Shown here: one piece after another, positions 1 to 6,732 of the stretch
Position numbering within the stretch: the stretch's first letter is position 1
How the letters are laid out: the number at the start of each line of letters is the position of its first letter
Made by a program: the position numbers and the translations under genes
Origin: Porticoccaceae bacterium
GTDB lineage: Bacteria; Pseudomonadota; Gammaproteobacteria; Pseudomonadales; Porticoccaceae
DNA length: 12,530 bases
Direction: 5' to 3'
NCBI GenBank assembly: GCA_002710745.1
Contig: PALW01000046.1
Span: 32,565-45,094 of the forward strand
Notes under the pieces: generated by a model
Told to the model about the DNA's origin: nothing
The model's database searches: none
What the model saw: only the letters and a program-made list of their open reading frames with translations

Positions 1-210
1 ATAGTAATTAAGGGTGAGATGTTTGTGAAGTTAGAGGGCAATACATTTCGTATTCGAGAAGGAGAAATGTGCGTTGTAAAAAAAAACACCACTCATAAAC
101 CTTTTGCTCCTGAAGAATGTTGGATAATGTTGGTAGAGATGGCTGGAACAAAAAATACTGGTGATGCAGAAGAGTTTTCAATGCCTTCAACAGAGGGCGT
201 TGAAATATAG
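1..210 (+). CDS. Cupin-domain protein, C-terminal part (5' end outside window)
   Basis: The reading frame is open from the first base and ends at TAG (208-210), leaving 69 codons; the ATG at 19 is an internal methionine, because the frame continues upstream through residues IVIKGEM. The visible part is the second half of a single small cupin barrel: a KGEMFVKLEG strand pair, a REGEMCVVKKNTTHKP turn (the GEM...VVPxGxxH cupin motif, with the metal-ligand-type His) and a C-terminal EMAGTKNTGD segment. The last segment is typical of the roughly 115-residue stand-alone cupins whose tail reads 'PxGTxNTGD', so about 45 residues are probably missing. Members of this group are mostly uncharacterised, so substrate and activity cannot be given. 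The next gene begins 7 nt after the stop on the same strand, suggesting co-transcription. Confidence 0.8.
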   Translation: MVIKGEMFVKLEGNTFRIREGEMCVVKKNTTHKPFAPEECWIMLVEMAGTKNTGDAEEFSMPSTEGVEI

Positions 211-217
211 GCCATCT

Positions 218-526
218 ATGATTAGGTTCCTTTATACAGTCTACTTAGATCGTCGCAAAATCGGAGTTTTCAAAGGCTCTTGTAATGAGTTTTTGAGCAT
301 CCTGAATTCTGTTAACTTAAATTTGAACAATGTTTCACAGATCTATTTTGGCCAGAAATTGTGTGATACAGAGGTTTTCAATAAGATTCTGTCGAAAAAG
401 GGAATCCAGTTATCGGCGCGTTCGGAAAAAAGTACAGATGAGAGAGGAATATTTCTGACTTATGAGGATTGTGTTGATCCGAAAGATAGACTTATGCCGC
501 AGGCGTTTATTGAGGATGATCTTTAA
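218..526 (+). CDS. Small protein of unknown function (102 aa)
   Basis: I do not recognise this protein. The frame can be extended to an ATG at 161, but that would overlap 50 nt of the cupin gene; the ATG at 218 sits just after the cupin stop and gives a sensible N-terminus (MIRFLYTVYLDRRKIGVF). It would be a soluble protein of mixed charge with no signal peptide or membrane segment, an acidic C-terminus (FIEDDL) and two cysteines in the second half (in KLCDT and EDCVD). No clear Shine-Dalgarno sequence precedes 218, so translation may be coupled to the cupin gene. It ends 10 nt before the convergent aguB stop. Its uninterrupted frame, good fit in the gap and normal composition favour a real gene. 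Confidence 0.6.
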   Translation: MIRFLYTVYLDRRKIGVFKGSCNEFLSILNSVNLNLNNVSQIYFGQKLCDTEVFNKILSKKGIQLSARSEKSTDERGIFLTYEDCVDPKDRLMPQAFIEDDL

Positions 527-536
527 AACTCGAAAA

Positions 537-1400
537 TCATCCATCGACTGTCATGAGATTTGAGTATAGATCAGGGCGCCTGTCTCGGAAAATACCCCAA
601 ACATTCCTCAAAGTTTCAGCTTCTTTTAAATCGATTTCACCTATTAAAACTTCTTCTTTATCTCTTCCGGCCTCAGCTATTTTGTCTCCAATATGATTAG
701 TAATGAAAGATCTTCCATAAAAATAATTCGAGTTGTCTATCCCTTCTTCGGTTCCAATCCGGTTTGAGGCTATAACGGGTATTTGATTTTGAGCCGAATG
801 TCCAATCATCGCTCTTTGCCACATATCAGAGCTATCAAAACCGTCAGTTTCGGGTTCACCGCCAATAGCGGTCGGGTAAAGCAGTATCTCTGCTCCTTTT
901 AACACCATGCTCCTAGCTGCTTCTGGAAACCACTGATCCCAGCATATTCCTATTCCAATCTTGGCATATTTTGTTTCCCATACTTTAAATCCAGTATTTC
1001 CTGGGTTGAAATAAAACTTTTCTTGATAACCTGGCCCATCTGGTATGTGAGATTTTCTGTAGACTCCCATAATTGAGCCATCTGCGTCGATAACGGCGAT
1101 GGAGTTGAAGTATGCTCTATTTGCTTTTTCAAAAAAACTCACCGGTATGACAACTTTTAATTCTTTTGCTAATACGCTCATTCTTTTTATTGTAGGATGA
1201 TTGTCAAATGGCTTTGCTAATTCAAAGAGCTCCTCCCTTTGATCCATGCAAAAGTATTGTGACTCAAATAGCTCTTGAATTAGAATAATTTTCGCATCTT
1301 TTGCTGCTGCACTTTTGACTAGTTTTTCTGCGTTTTCGATATTTTTATTTATATCATTTGAGCAACTCATCTGAGTTGCAGCCACTTTTACCTTATCCAT
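537..1400 (-). CDS. aguB: N-carbamoylputrescine amidase
   Basis: Cytoplasmic nitrilase-superfamily enzyme that hydrolyses N-carbamoylputrescine to putrescine, CO2 and ammonia, the last step of the agmatine route. The 287-residue protein has the nitrilase Glu-Lys-Cys triad in order: Glu43 in IQELFESQYF, Lys116 in YRKSHIPDGPGY and Cys153 in GICWDQWFPE. The QYFCMDQ and GEPETDGFDSSDMW stretches are characteristic of AguB within the superfamily. The start chosen is the ATG at 1400, preceded by GAGGAG at good spacing; a longer frame reaching 1448 would lie inside aguA. The first 8 nt (ATGGATAA) overlap the end of aguA, so the two are transcribed and probably translated together. Length is normal for the family (about 290). 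The stop is TGA. Identification is strong because the partner gene is adjacent. Confidence 0.94.
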   Translation of the reverse strand: MDKVKVAATQMSCSNDINKNIENAEKLVKSAAAKDAKIILIQELFESQYFCMDQREELFELAKPFDNHPTIKRMSVLAKELKVVIPVSFFEKANRAYFNSIAVIDADGSIMGVYRKSHIPDGPGYQEKFYFNPGNTGFKVWETKYAKIGIGICWDQWFPEAARSMVLKGAEILLYPTAIGGEPETDGFDSSDMWQRAMIGHSAQNQIPVIASNRIGTEEGIDNSNYFYGRSFITNHIGDKIAEAGRDKEEVLIGEIDLKEAETLRNVWGIFRDRRPDLYSNLMTVDG

Positions 1401-2433
1401 TCTGACTCCTCGGTTGCTGCTGAGTAATACAATGCACACCGCCACCACCTAACAATATTTGAGTTCCATCCAAACATATTAACTTCCTATTTGGAAACTC
1501 TGCTTGGATTATCTGTTTTGCATTCTCATCTGCTTTTTTATCATTGAATATTGGCAATACGATCGCGTTATTAGCGATATAAAAATTTATGTAAGAGCAT
1601 GGTTCATCATCCTTTGGAATAATTCGTTTGTAAGACATTTCTAGCTCTATTACTTTTAAGCGATTTCCTGATGAGTCTATTGATGTCTTAAGTACCTCAA
1701 GATTTTCGTTTAATCTATCATAATAAGGATCATGCTTGTCATTACAGGTCATAGCGATTACAGTGCCTGGCGCTGAAAAACAAGCAACATTATCTATGTG
1801 CCCATCAGTGCCCTCATCAGTGCCATGTTTTAACCATATAATATTGGTCACTCCAAACGTTTTTTTTAAATTATCCTCTATCTCTGATTTAGTAAGTTCA
1901 GGATTTCTGTTTTCATGTAATAAACATTGCTCTGTCGTAAGCATTGTTCCTTGTCCATCAACATGAATGGAACCGCCCTCTAAAACCATATTATTTTTAA
2001 AATATTTAGCTCCCGAGGATTTAATCATAAAGTTTGCGACTTGATCATCTAACTCAAAATCTGTTTTATAGCCCCAGCAATTAAAATCTGAATCGACTCC
2101 ACCTAACTTCTGTTCATTGTTTAAAAGAAATATAGCGCCAGAGTCACGAGCCCAGGCATCATTTATTGGTAAATTAAAAATCTTTACTCGATGAGATAAA
2201 AGTTTTTTTGCGCTAGTAATATTGTCGGGATGGACAATCATTTTTAAATCTTCAAATTGAGAGATAGTATTTGCTACTTCGGCCCATGAAATTCTTCCTT
2301 TATCGACATCAAAATTAGACCAGCTCGATGTGACGTCTGACGGAAAATTATCGGTAGGCCATTGCATCCAGCAGCACGAATGATTAGCCCACTCGGGAGG
2401 CATTTTAAAATGTAAATGAGCCGGAATTTCCAT
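1393..2433 (-). CDS. aguA: Agmatine deiminase (agmatine iminohydrolase)
   Basis: Cytoplasmic enzyme of the peptidylarginine-deiminase-like fold that converts agmatine to N-carbamoylputrescine plus ammonia, feeding AguB. With the ATG at 2433 the protein has 346 residues, a little short of the usual 360-370. Visible family motifs in order: MPPEWANHSCCWMQWP near the N-terminus, WARDSG (Asp97), LEGGS (152-155), GTDEGTDGHIDN (His212, Asp214) and the C-terminal GGGGVHC with the nucleophile Cys335. A GTG at 2445 would add four residues. I prefer the ATG because a GTGAG stretch lies 7 nt upstream of it, while the GTG has no ribosome-binding site. First gene of a two-gene aguA-aguB operon; no aguR-type regulator is present in the window. 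Confidence 0.95.
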   Translation of the reverse strand: MEIPAHLHFKMPPEWANHSCCWMQWPTDNFPSDVTSSWSNFDVDKGRISWAEVANTISQFEDLKMIVHPDNITSAKKLLSHRVKIFNLPINDAWARDSGAIFLLNNEQKLGGVDSDFNCWGYKTDFELDDQVANFMIKSSGAKYFKNNMVLEGGSIHVDGQGTMLTTEQCLLHENRNPELTKSEIEDNLKKTFGVTNIIWLKHGTDEGTDGHIDNVACFSAPGTVIAMTCNDKHDPYYDRLNENLEVLKTSIDSSGNRLKVIELEMSYKRIIPKDDEPCSYINFYIANNAIVLPIFNDKKADENAKQIIQAEFPNRKLICLDGTQILLGGGGVHCITQQQPRSQNG

Positions 2434-2534
2434 AAACTTTCTCACTTTTTAGAGAGGGATGATTGCACAAATAGCATCAGACACACAAATTTTTTGTCGG
2501 AGACCTTAATAGCTACAAAGTTTCGTGGAGAATT

Positions 2535-2564
2535 TTTACTTTACGGGTAATTTTTCGATACACT
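2535..2564 (+). promoter_or_regulatory. Possible promoter for the lipoprotein esterase
   Basis: TTTACT (2535-2540) matches four of six -35 consensus bases and is followed after 18 nt by TACACT (2559-2564), a good -10 match. The -10 ends 7 nt before the second ATG of the gene (2572), so transcription would begin at or next to that ATG and give a leaderless mRNA. If so, the protein starts at MFNPRF rather than MTMFNP. No Shine-Dalgarno sequence is present, which fits. Inference only. Confidence 0.35.
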
Positions 2565-2565
2565 A

Positions 2566-3588
2566 ATGACTATGTTTAATCCAAGATTTAACAATCCCAT
2601 AAGCGTGCTGGCTTATGTTTTTTTTGGTGCTTTATTACTATCCTTATTTTCTTGTGGAGGAGGGGGATACGTTACAGAAAAAGAGGAGGAACCGATAGAG
2701 GAGTTTATTGATGATACCTCTGATACGGAAGCTGCTCCGGGGTGTTCAGATTACTCGGAAGCAGAAAACACTCAATTTTGTACAATCTCTAGCGGTGGTT
2801 TAACACGCGAATTTTTCATTCATTTGCCAGAAGCATATTCCGATCAAATTCCACCCGTTCCTGTTTTGATAAGTCTCCATGGAGGAGGCGATTATGCTGA
2901 CGCTAATATGGCTTATTCTGGGTTTCGTGATAAGGCAGATGAACATACTTTCATTACGATTTATCCTCAAGGTTTGCTTTATGAGGAGAAGAATTCTACT
3001 GGCTGGGATACTGGAGAAGATGACATTGAGTTTCTCGAGAAAGTAATTGATTGGACGATTGATAATTTTAATGCGGAACCAAAAGAAATTTATACAGCTG
3101 GATTCTCGAATGGTGCTTTTATGGCATATCATATTGCCTGTAACCTGAGTCATAAGATCGCAGCAATCGCACCGGTTGCGGGATTAATGGGTGAAACAAC
3201 CTACCAGACATGTAACTCCATTCATGCTATGCCAATTGTGCATTTGCATGGCGTTCAGGATGATGTGATTTATATTGATGGAGGTCCTGAGTATTTACCT
3301 CTCGAGGATAATGGATCAACAGAAGGAGTCGTAACTTATTGGAAAAATATCAATCAATGCAATGAATTTAAGGAGCAATCAATACAACAGGGTCAAGACA
3401 CTTCAATAGGCACATTAGGAATTTGGTCTAACTGTCGTGATGGCGTCGAAATAAACTACTGGAAATTGGATGAAGTTGGTCATGAGTGGCAATCGAAAGG
3501 AGATGGAGACGATGCCGTTAATGTGCCAAGTGTTATTTGGGAATTTCTGTCCCGATTTACTATAGATGGCGCAAAAATAGAAAGTTAA
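2566..3588 (+). CDS. Lipoprotein alpha/beta hydrolase, feruloyl esterase / PHB-depolymerase-like
   Basis: Exported serine esterase of the CE1 / LpqC / polyhydroxybutyrate-depolymerase group, probably lipid-anchored. The 340-residue protein begins with a hydrophobic leader ending in LSLFSC, a plausible lipobox with Cys30. A Gly run and an acidic low-complexity linker rich in Glu and Asp (about residues 31-60) then lead to the catalytic domain. Visible catalytic features are the oxyanion-type SLHGGGDYAD (HGGG at 105-108), a GFSNG nucleophile elbow with Ser181, an acidic residue in HGVQDD (Asp232 or 233) and a C-terminal GHEW with His306. Several cysteines (60, 72, 192, 216, 265, 290) suggest periplasmic disulfides. 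The true substrate (aryl ester, polyester or acetylated polysaccharide) cannot be read from sequence. Divergent from aguA; its stop lies 9 nt from the convergent end of typA. The start could be ATG 2566 or 2572. Confidence 0.82.
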   Translation: MTMFNPRFNNPISVLAYVFFGALLLSLFSCGGGGYVTEKEEEPIEEFIDDTSDTEAAPGCSDYSEAENTQFCTISSGGLTREFFIHLPEAYSDQIPPVPVLISLHGGGDYADANMAYSGFRDKADEHTFITIYPQGLLYEEKNSTGWDTGEDDIEFLEKVIDWTIDNFNAEPKEIYTAGFSNGAFMAYHIACNLSHKIAAIAPVAGLMGETTYQTCNSIHAMPIVHLHGVQDDVIYIDGGPEYLPLEDNGSTEGVVTYWKNINQCNEFKEQSIQQGQDTSIGTLGIWSNCRDGVEINYWKLDEVGHEWQSKGDGDDAVNVPSVIWEFLSRFTIDGAKIES

Positions 3589-3597
3589 GTTACTTAG

Positions 3598-5409
3598 TTA
3601 TCTTGTTTTTCGTTTTCGCTCAATCTCGGATAGAAGTTTTTTTCTTAACCTAATACTTTTGGGTGTCACCTCAACGAGTTCATCATCGTCAATAAATTCT
3701 AGAGATTGTTCTAACGTTTGTTTTATCGGCGGTACCAATGTGAGTGCCTCGTCCATTCCTGAGGCTCTTATATTAGTAAGCTGTTTACCCTTTGTAGGAT
3801 TCACTACCAAGTCATTAGATCTGGAATGGATGCCAACAATCTGTCCCTCGTATACATCTGAGCCATGGCCAAGAAATAACTTTCCCCTCGCTTGGATGTT
3901 AAATAGAGAAAAAGCAGTTGTTTTTCCTTTTGTCATACTAATTAGAACACCATTTACTCGTTTATAGTTTTCAGGTTTTGTCGCAGGGGCGTAACGATCA
4001 AATATACTTGTCATTACTCCAGATCCAGATGTCATTGTTAAAAATGTCCCTCTAAATCCAATCAAACCTCGCGATGGTGCAAGAAATTCGAGTCGGACCC
4101 TTCCTTTATTGTCAGGCTCAATATTTTTTATATTACCGTCTCTTTTCCCCATTTCCTCCATAATTATGCCTTGATGATTTAGTTCCACATCAATTACTAC
4201 TTGCTCATATGGCTCATGAATTTGACCATCAATCTCTTTTGTAATCACTTCTGGACGGGATACACCCAATTCAAATCCTTCTCTTCTCATTGTTTCTATC
4301 AAAACAGATAAATGGAGTTCTCCTCGGCCAGAGACAATGAACTTATCGGGAGAATCACCAGGTGAAACTTTGAGTGCAACGTTATGTATAAGTTCTTGAT
4401 CAAGACGATCCTTAATATTTCTTGTCGTTACAAATTTGCCCTCTAAGCCAGCAAAGGGCGAGTCATTGACATTGAAAGTCATACTTACAGTGGGTTCGTC
4501 AACGCTTAAACTGGGAAGAGGCTCAATATGATCTGGATCACATAACGTATCTGATATTGACAAGCCATCAATACCATTAATACAAACAATATCTCCTGCA
4601 TGAGCGACTTCTGTATCAAATTGATCGAGGCCAAGGTATTCTTTTACAGAGAGAATTCTCCCTTTTCTATTTTCACCGTGGATATTATTAATACATACTT
4701 GCATTCCGGGTTTGGCCGATCCTCGAGATATCCTCCCAACTCCGATTACTCCTGTATAGCTATCATAATCTAATGCAGAAATTTGCATTTGAAAAGGACC
4801 ATCCTTGTCCACCTTTGGAGGTGGCACCTGTTCAATGATCGTCTGAAATAAAGGTTTCATGTCATCTGCCACATCATCGCAGTCTAATCCCGCTATACCA
4901 TTAATAGCTGATGTGAAGACTGTCGAAAAGTCTAACTGTTCATCAGTTGCACCTAAGTTATCAAATAAGTCAAATACCTGATCCATTGCCCAATTTGGCT
5001 TCGCGCCAGGTCTGTCTATTTTGTTAATTACCACTATTGGGCACAAACCTCGCTCAAAAGCTTTTTGAGTAACAAACCTGGTTTGTGGCATGGGCCCGTC
5101 AACAGCATCAACCAAAAGAAGAACAGAATCGACCATTGAAAGCACTCGCTCAACCTCTCCACCAAAGTCAGCGTGCCCAGGAGTGTCAACAATGTTGATG
5201 CGAAAGTCTTGCCAATTAATCGCTGTATTCTTGGCGAGTATAGTTATTCCTCGCTCTTTCTCTTGATCGTTAGAGTCCATCAATCTCTCTGATGTAATTG
5301 TTTTTCTGTCGAGTGTTCCTGACTGGCTCAGTAATTTATCTACCAGTGTAGTTTTTCCATGATCCACGTGTGCGATTATTGCGATATTTCGCAGGTTGCT
5401 TGTTGACAT
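3598..5409 (-). CDS. typA: GTP-binding translation factor TypA/BipA
   Basis: Translational GTPase of the elongation-factor family that binds the ribosome and supports 50S assembly and growth under stress or cold in other bacteria. The 603-residue protein (E. coli BipA is about 607) is complete. G1 is AHVDHGKT (13-20), G2 the RGITI loop (Thr56), G3 DTPGHADFGG (75-84), G4 NKIDRPGA (129-136) and G5 TSAING (166-171). After the beta-barrel domain come the EF-G-like domains and the TypA C-terminal region with PSRGLIGFR and TPKSIRLRKK. The start is the ATG at 5409 (MSTSNLRNIAII); a longer frame to 5457 adds an atypical 16-residue N-terminus and would include the promoter -10. A single-gene transcript is likely, flanked by a convergent gene downstream and an unrelated gene upstream. 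Function is assigned by family. Confidence 0.97.
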   Translation of the reverse strand: MSTSNLRNIAIIAHVDHGKTTLVDKLLSQSGTLDRKTITSERLMDSNDQEKERGITILAKNTAINWQDFRINIVDTPGHADFGGEVERVLSMVDSVLLLVDAVDGPMPQTRFVTQKAFERGLCPIVVINKIDRPGAKPNWAMDQVFDLFDNLGATDEQLDFSTVFTSAINGIAGLDCDDVADDMKPLFQTIIEQVPPPKVDKDGPFQMQISALDYDSYTGVIGVGRISRGSAKPGMQVCINNIHGENRKGRILSVKEYLGLDQFDTEVAHAGDIVCINGIDGLSISDTLCDPDHIEPLPSLSVDEPTVSMTFNVNDSPFAGLEGKFVTTRNIKDRLDQELIHNVALKVSPGDSPDKFIVSGRGELHLSVLIETMRREGFELGVSRPEVITKEIDGQIHEPYEQVVIDVELNHQGIIMEEMGKRDGNIKNIEPDNKGRVRLEFLAPSRGLIGFRGTFLTMTSGSGVMTSIFDRYAPATKPENYKRVNGVLISMTKGKTTAFSLFNIQARGKLFLGHGSDVYEGQIVGIHSRSNDLVVNPTKGKQLTNIRASGMDEALTLVPPIKQTLEQSLEFIDDDELVEVTPKSIRLRKKLLSEIERKRKTR

Positions 5410-5437
5410 TGATGTTATCCGCGCAAAGAAAGCGGCG

Positions 5438-5443
5438 ATTATA
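5438..5443 (-). promoter_or_regulatory. -10 element of a likely typA promoter
   Basis: Read on the minus strand this is a perfect TATAAT, 28 nt before the chosen typA ATG, which would give a leader of about 20 nt. No good -35 is found 16-18 nt upstream, so it is only a partial promoter match. Its position supports the 5409 start over the longer frame. Confidence 0.4.
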
Positions 5444-5517
5444 GACGATATATTCAAAACTACTATGTTTGTTTCAAAAATCGAGCTCGAGGTATGTTTT
5501 TGAGAGTACTTTCTTGT

Positions 5518-6330
5518 TTAGTCGCTAATATTCTCTAGGAGATTTGCTAATAAAACGGGATTCGAGCGCTGAGCATTATGATCACTCTCAATCGCAATTA
5601 AAGACCACCCCCTAGATTCTGCTATCTTCCATGATTTGCTTACAGATGTATCACTATTGAATTCATCGACATTATCAGTGAACTCAATATAAGTTGCTGG
5701 GATGTTATGTGCTAATTCGTTGTTAAACTCGACAGATTCGGTGAAAGAAGCAAGAGATTGAGGAACATCATGAGGTGGAAGGCTATTGGGTTTTAACCAA
5801 GAGAAGTAAACCAATCCATCCCTTATCTGGTGTTTATTAATACTCGGCCAAAATTCAACTGCTGACATGTTATGTTTGGGGACGGCTGCGTCCAAGAAAA
5901 CAGCGTGACGAATAGATTTCGGTAATTTATTCATTACACCAGTTATTACCATCCCTCCATAGCTATGTCCGACTAGTACGATATTCTTCAGCTTATCAAA
6001 TACTATTGTGTTTGTGACGTCATTGATATGCGTGGTGAGGTTTATTGAGGAGTTTGAGAGATGGGCTCGCTCTCCAAGACCGGTTAAGGTTATTCGATGA
6101 ATAGAATGCCCCCGATTGGCTAATAAATTACCTAGTGCTTTCCAATCCCACCCACCTCCGCCAGCGCCATGCACAAAAACATAGGTTTTCGCGTTGGTGA
6201 TTTTATCGCTTTCAGGGGTATTCGATTGGAGACTAAAAGCTAGAAAGCTGAATAAAATAAGAATTAAGATTTTTGGTGTCACATGTGTAATCAAAGCATC
6301 AGTTCCTGAAGTATTTTGATTTATTTTCAT
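5518..6330 (-). CDS. Exported alpha/beta hydrolase (EstC / plant methylesterase-like)
   Basis: Serine hydrolase resembling the EstC, hydroxynitrile-lyase and plant methylesterase branch of the alpha/beta fold. Counting from ATG 6330 (270 aa): a hydrophobic export segment at about 20-36 (PKILILILFSFLAFSLQS), the HGAGGGG oxyanion loop (54-60), TLTGLGERAHL typical of this branch (81-91), the nucleophile elbow GHSYGG with Ser123, and ESDHNAQRSNP with catalytic His251, as in the branch's 'SxHxPxxSxP' C-terminal motif. The acidic triad member is not certain (TDNVDE region). The frame is open as far as 6480, but that extension runs through the A/T inverted repeat and reads as low-complexity Lys/Phe. 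The ATG at 6330 overlaps a TATAAT. A TTG at 6294, with AGGA 9 nt upstream, would give a compact signal peptide and is a serious alternative start. Substrate unknown. Confidence 0.78.
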   Translation of the reverse strand: MKINQNTSGTDALITHVTPKILILILFSFLAFSLQSNTPESDKITNAKTYVFVHGAGGGGWDWKALGNLLANRGHSIHRITLTGLGERAHLSNSSINLTTHINDVTNTIVFDKLKNIVLVGHSYGGMVITGVMNKLPKSIRHAVFLDAAVPKHNMSAVEFWPSINKHQIRDGLVYFSWLKPNSLPPHDVPQSLASFTESVEFNNELAHNIPATYIEFTDNVDEFNSDTSVSKSWKIAESRGWSLIAIESDHNAQRSNPVLLANLLENISD

Positions 6331-6334
6331 TATA
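6304..6334 (-). promoter_or_regulatory. Possible -10 and ribosome-binding site for the 5518 hydrolase
   Basis: On the minus strand, TATAAT (6329-6334) is followed by AGGA (6304-6307), and then a TTG codon at 6294 lies 9 nt further on. If this TATAAT is the -10, transcription would start near 6321, after the ATG at 6330, and translation would have to use the TTG. No convincing -35 is visible. This sets out the start ambiguity of the gene and is an inference. Confidence 0.3.
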
Positions 6335-6434
6335 AGCATCAAAAAAAATAAGTCATTATTGAGAAATGATTCTTTACTCTTAAAGTAGATTATAAAGAAA
6401 GATTTATAACTATAAGATATTTTGTTTGATTTTA

Positions 6435-6471
6435 AAAAAAGTAAAAAAAAAGTGTTTTTTTTTACTTTTTT
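6435..6471. repeat. Perfect A/T inverted repeat (17-bp arms, 3-nt loop)
   Basis: The left arm is A6-GT-A9 (6435-6451), the loop GTG, and the right arm T9-AC-T6 (6455-6471), an exact reverse complement. It abuts the -35 of the RNA promoter, starting 3 nt downstream at 6474. Phased A and T tracts at this distance are where an UP element for the RNA polymerase alpha subunit would lie. The repeat could also extrude as a cruciform or bind a nucleoid protein. It is not a typical terminator, because the stem is almost entirely A/T. Confidence 0.85.
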
Positions 6472-6473
6472 AG

Positions 6474-6501
6474 TTGACACACAGTTTTATTTTGCTAATA
6501 T
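6474..6501 (+). promoter_or_regulatory. Strong sigma70 promoter of the free-standing RNA
   Basis: A perfect -35 TTGACA (6474-6479), a 16-nt spacer, an extended -10 TG at 6493-6494 and -10 TAATAT (6496-6501) make this by far the best promoter in the window. The predicted transcription start is about 6507-6510. With the A/T tracts directly upstream it resembles promoters of abundant stable RNAs. Confidence 0.8.
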
Positions 6502-6507
6502 AGAAAA

Positions 6508-6732
6508 CAACTGACAACGACTGACGCAGGAACAACTGCAGACGGGAATGCGAGGGAAGTTGGAAGGAGAGTCCTCAGGAAGAAAGCGTTGTAGAGCGCC
6601 GGCAAAAAGAGAGCTTTACGACCCACCAAGGGTGAAGAGATACCACCCGAGGAGCTAAAGAGAAATCTCGCTTTAGACGCCTGGGGAACTCGGATTAAAT
6701 TTAAAAAACAGAGCTTAGCTCTGTTTTTTTTT
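6508..6732 (+). ncRNA. Unassigned small RNA, about 225 nt; possible CsrA/RsmA-binding RNA
   Basis: Bounded by a strong promoter and an intrinsic terminator, with no open frame of note on this strand, this is very likely a stable non-coding RNA. I compared it by eye with 6S, tmRNA, SRP RNA, RNase P RNA and common riboswitches and found none of their hallmark motifs. Visible structure includes a hairpin pairing CTAAA (6655-6659) with TTTAG (6672-6676), capped by GAG/CTC and an AAAT loop. GGGTG (6630-6634) can pair with CACCC (6644-6648), competing with CACC (6624-6627). AGGA (6565-6568) can pair with TCCT (6572-6575), competing with a TCC/GGA helix (6572-6580). An interrupted closing helix of 6518-6530 with 6680-6692 is also possible. 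Nine GGA triplets occur, six of them within 6529-6580, as expected of a CsrB/Rsm-type RNA, but the RNA is purine-rich and no GacA box is seen upstream. The family is unknown; transcription is well supported. Confidence 0.7.
6703..6732 (+). terminator. Rho-independent terminator of the RNA
   Basis: A6 (6703-6708), then a perfect stem CAGAGC/GCTCTG (6709-6714 and 6718-6723) with loop TTA, followed by T9 (6724-6732). The A and T tracts extend the stem, and the structure is the clearest intrinsic terminator in the window. It ends the RNA cleanly, with no gene on the same strand for almost 2 kb. Confidence 0.92.

Noticed and set aside
1736..1966. Plus-strand frame of 76 codons inside aguA
   Set aside because: It is fully antisense to a well-conserved enzyme gene and shows no family features.
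5475..5502. Possible terminator around the palindrome TCGAGCTCGA downstream of the 5518 hydrolase
   Set aside because: The palindrome leaves only a 2-nt loop if folded on itself, and the flanking CAAAAA/TTTTTG arms enclose it with uneven spacing; no convincing intrinsic terminator results.
6529..6640. Resemblance to RNase P RNA (GGAGAGTCC and AGGGTGAA stretches)
   Set aside because: The order and spacing are wrong, the P4 consensus GAGGAAAGTCC and the conserved 3' end are missing, and the RNA is about 100 nt too short.
6508..6732. 6S RNA, because of a possible 5'-3' closing helix
   Set aside because: The closing helix (6518-6530 with 6680-6692) is interrupted by several mismatches, there is no large central bubble flanked by long stems, and the RNA ends with its own terminator outside the usual gene context.
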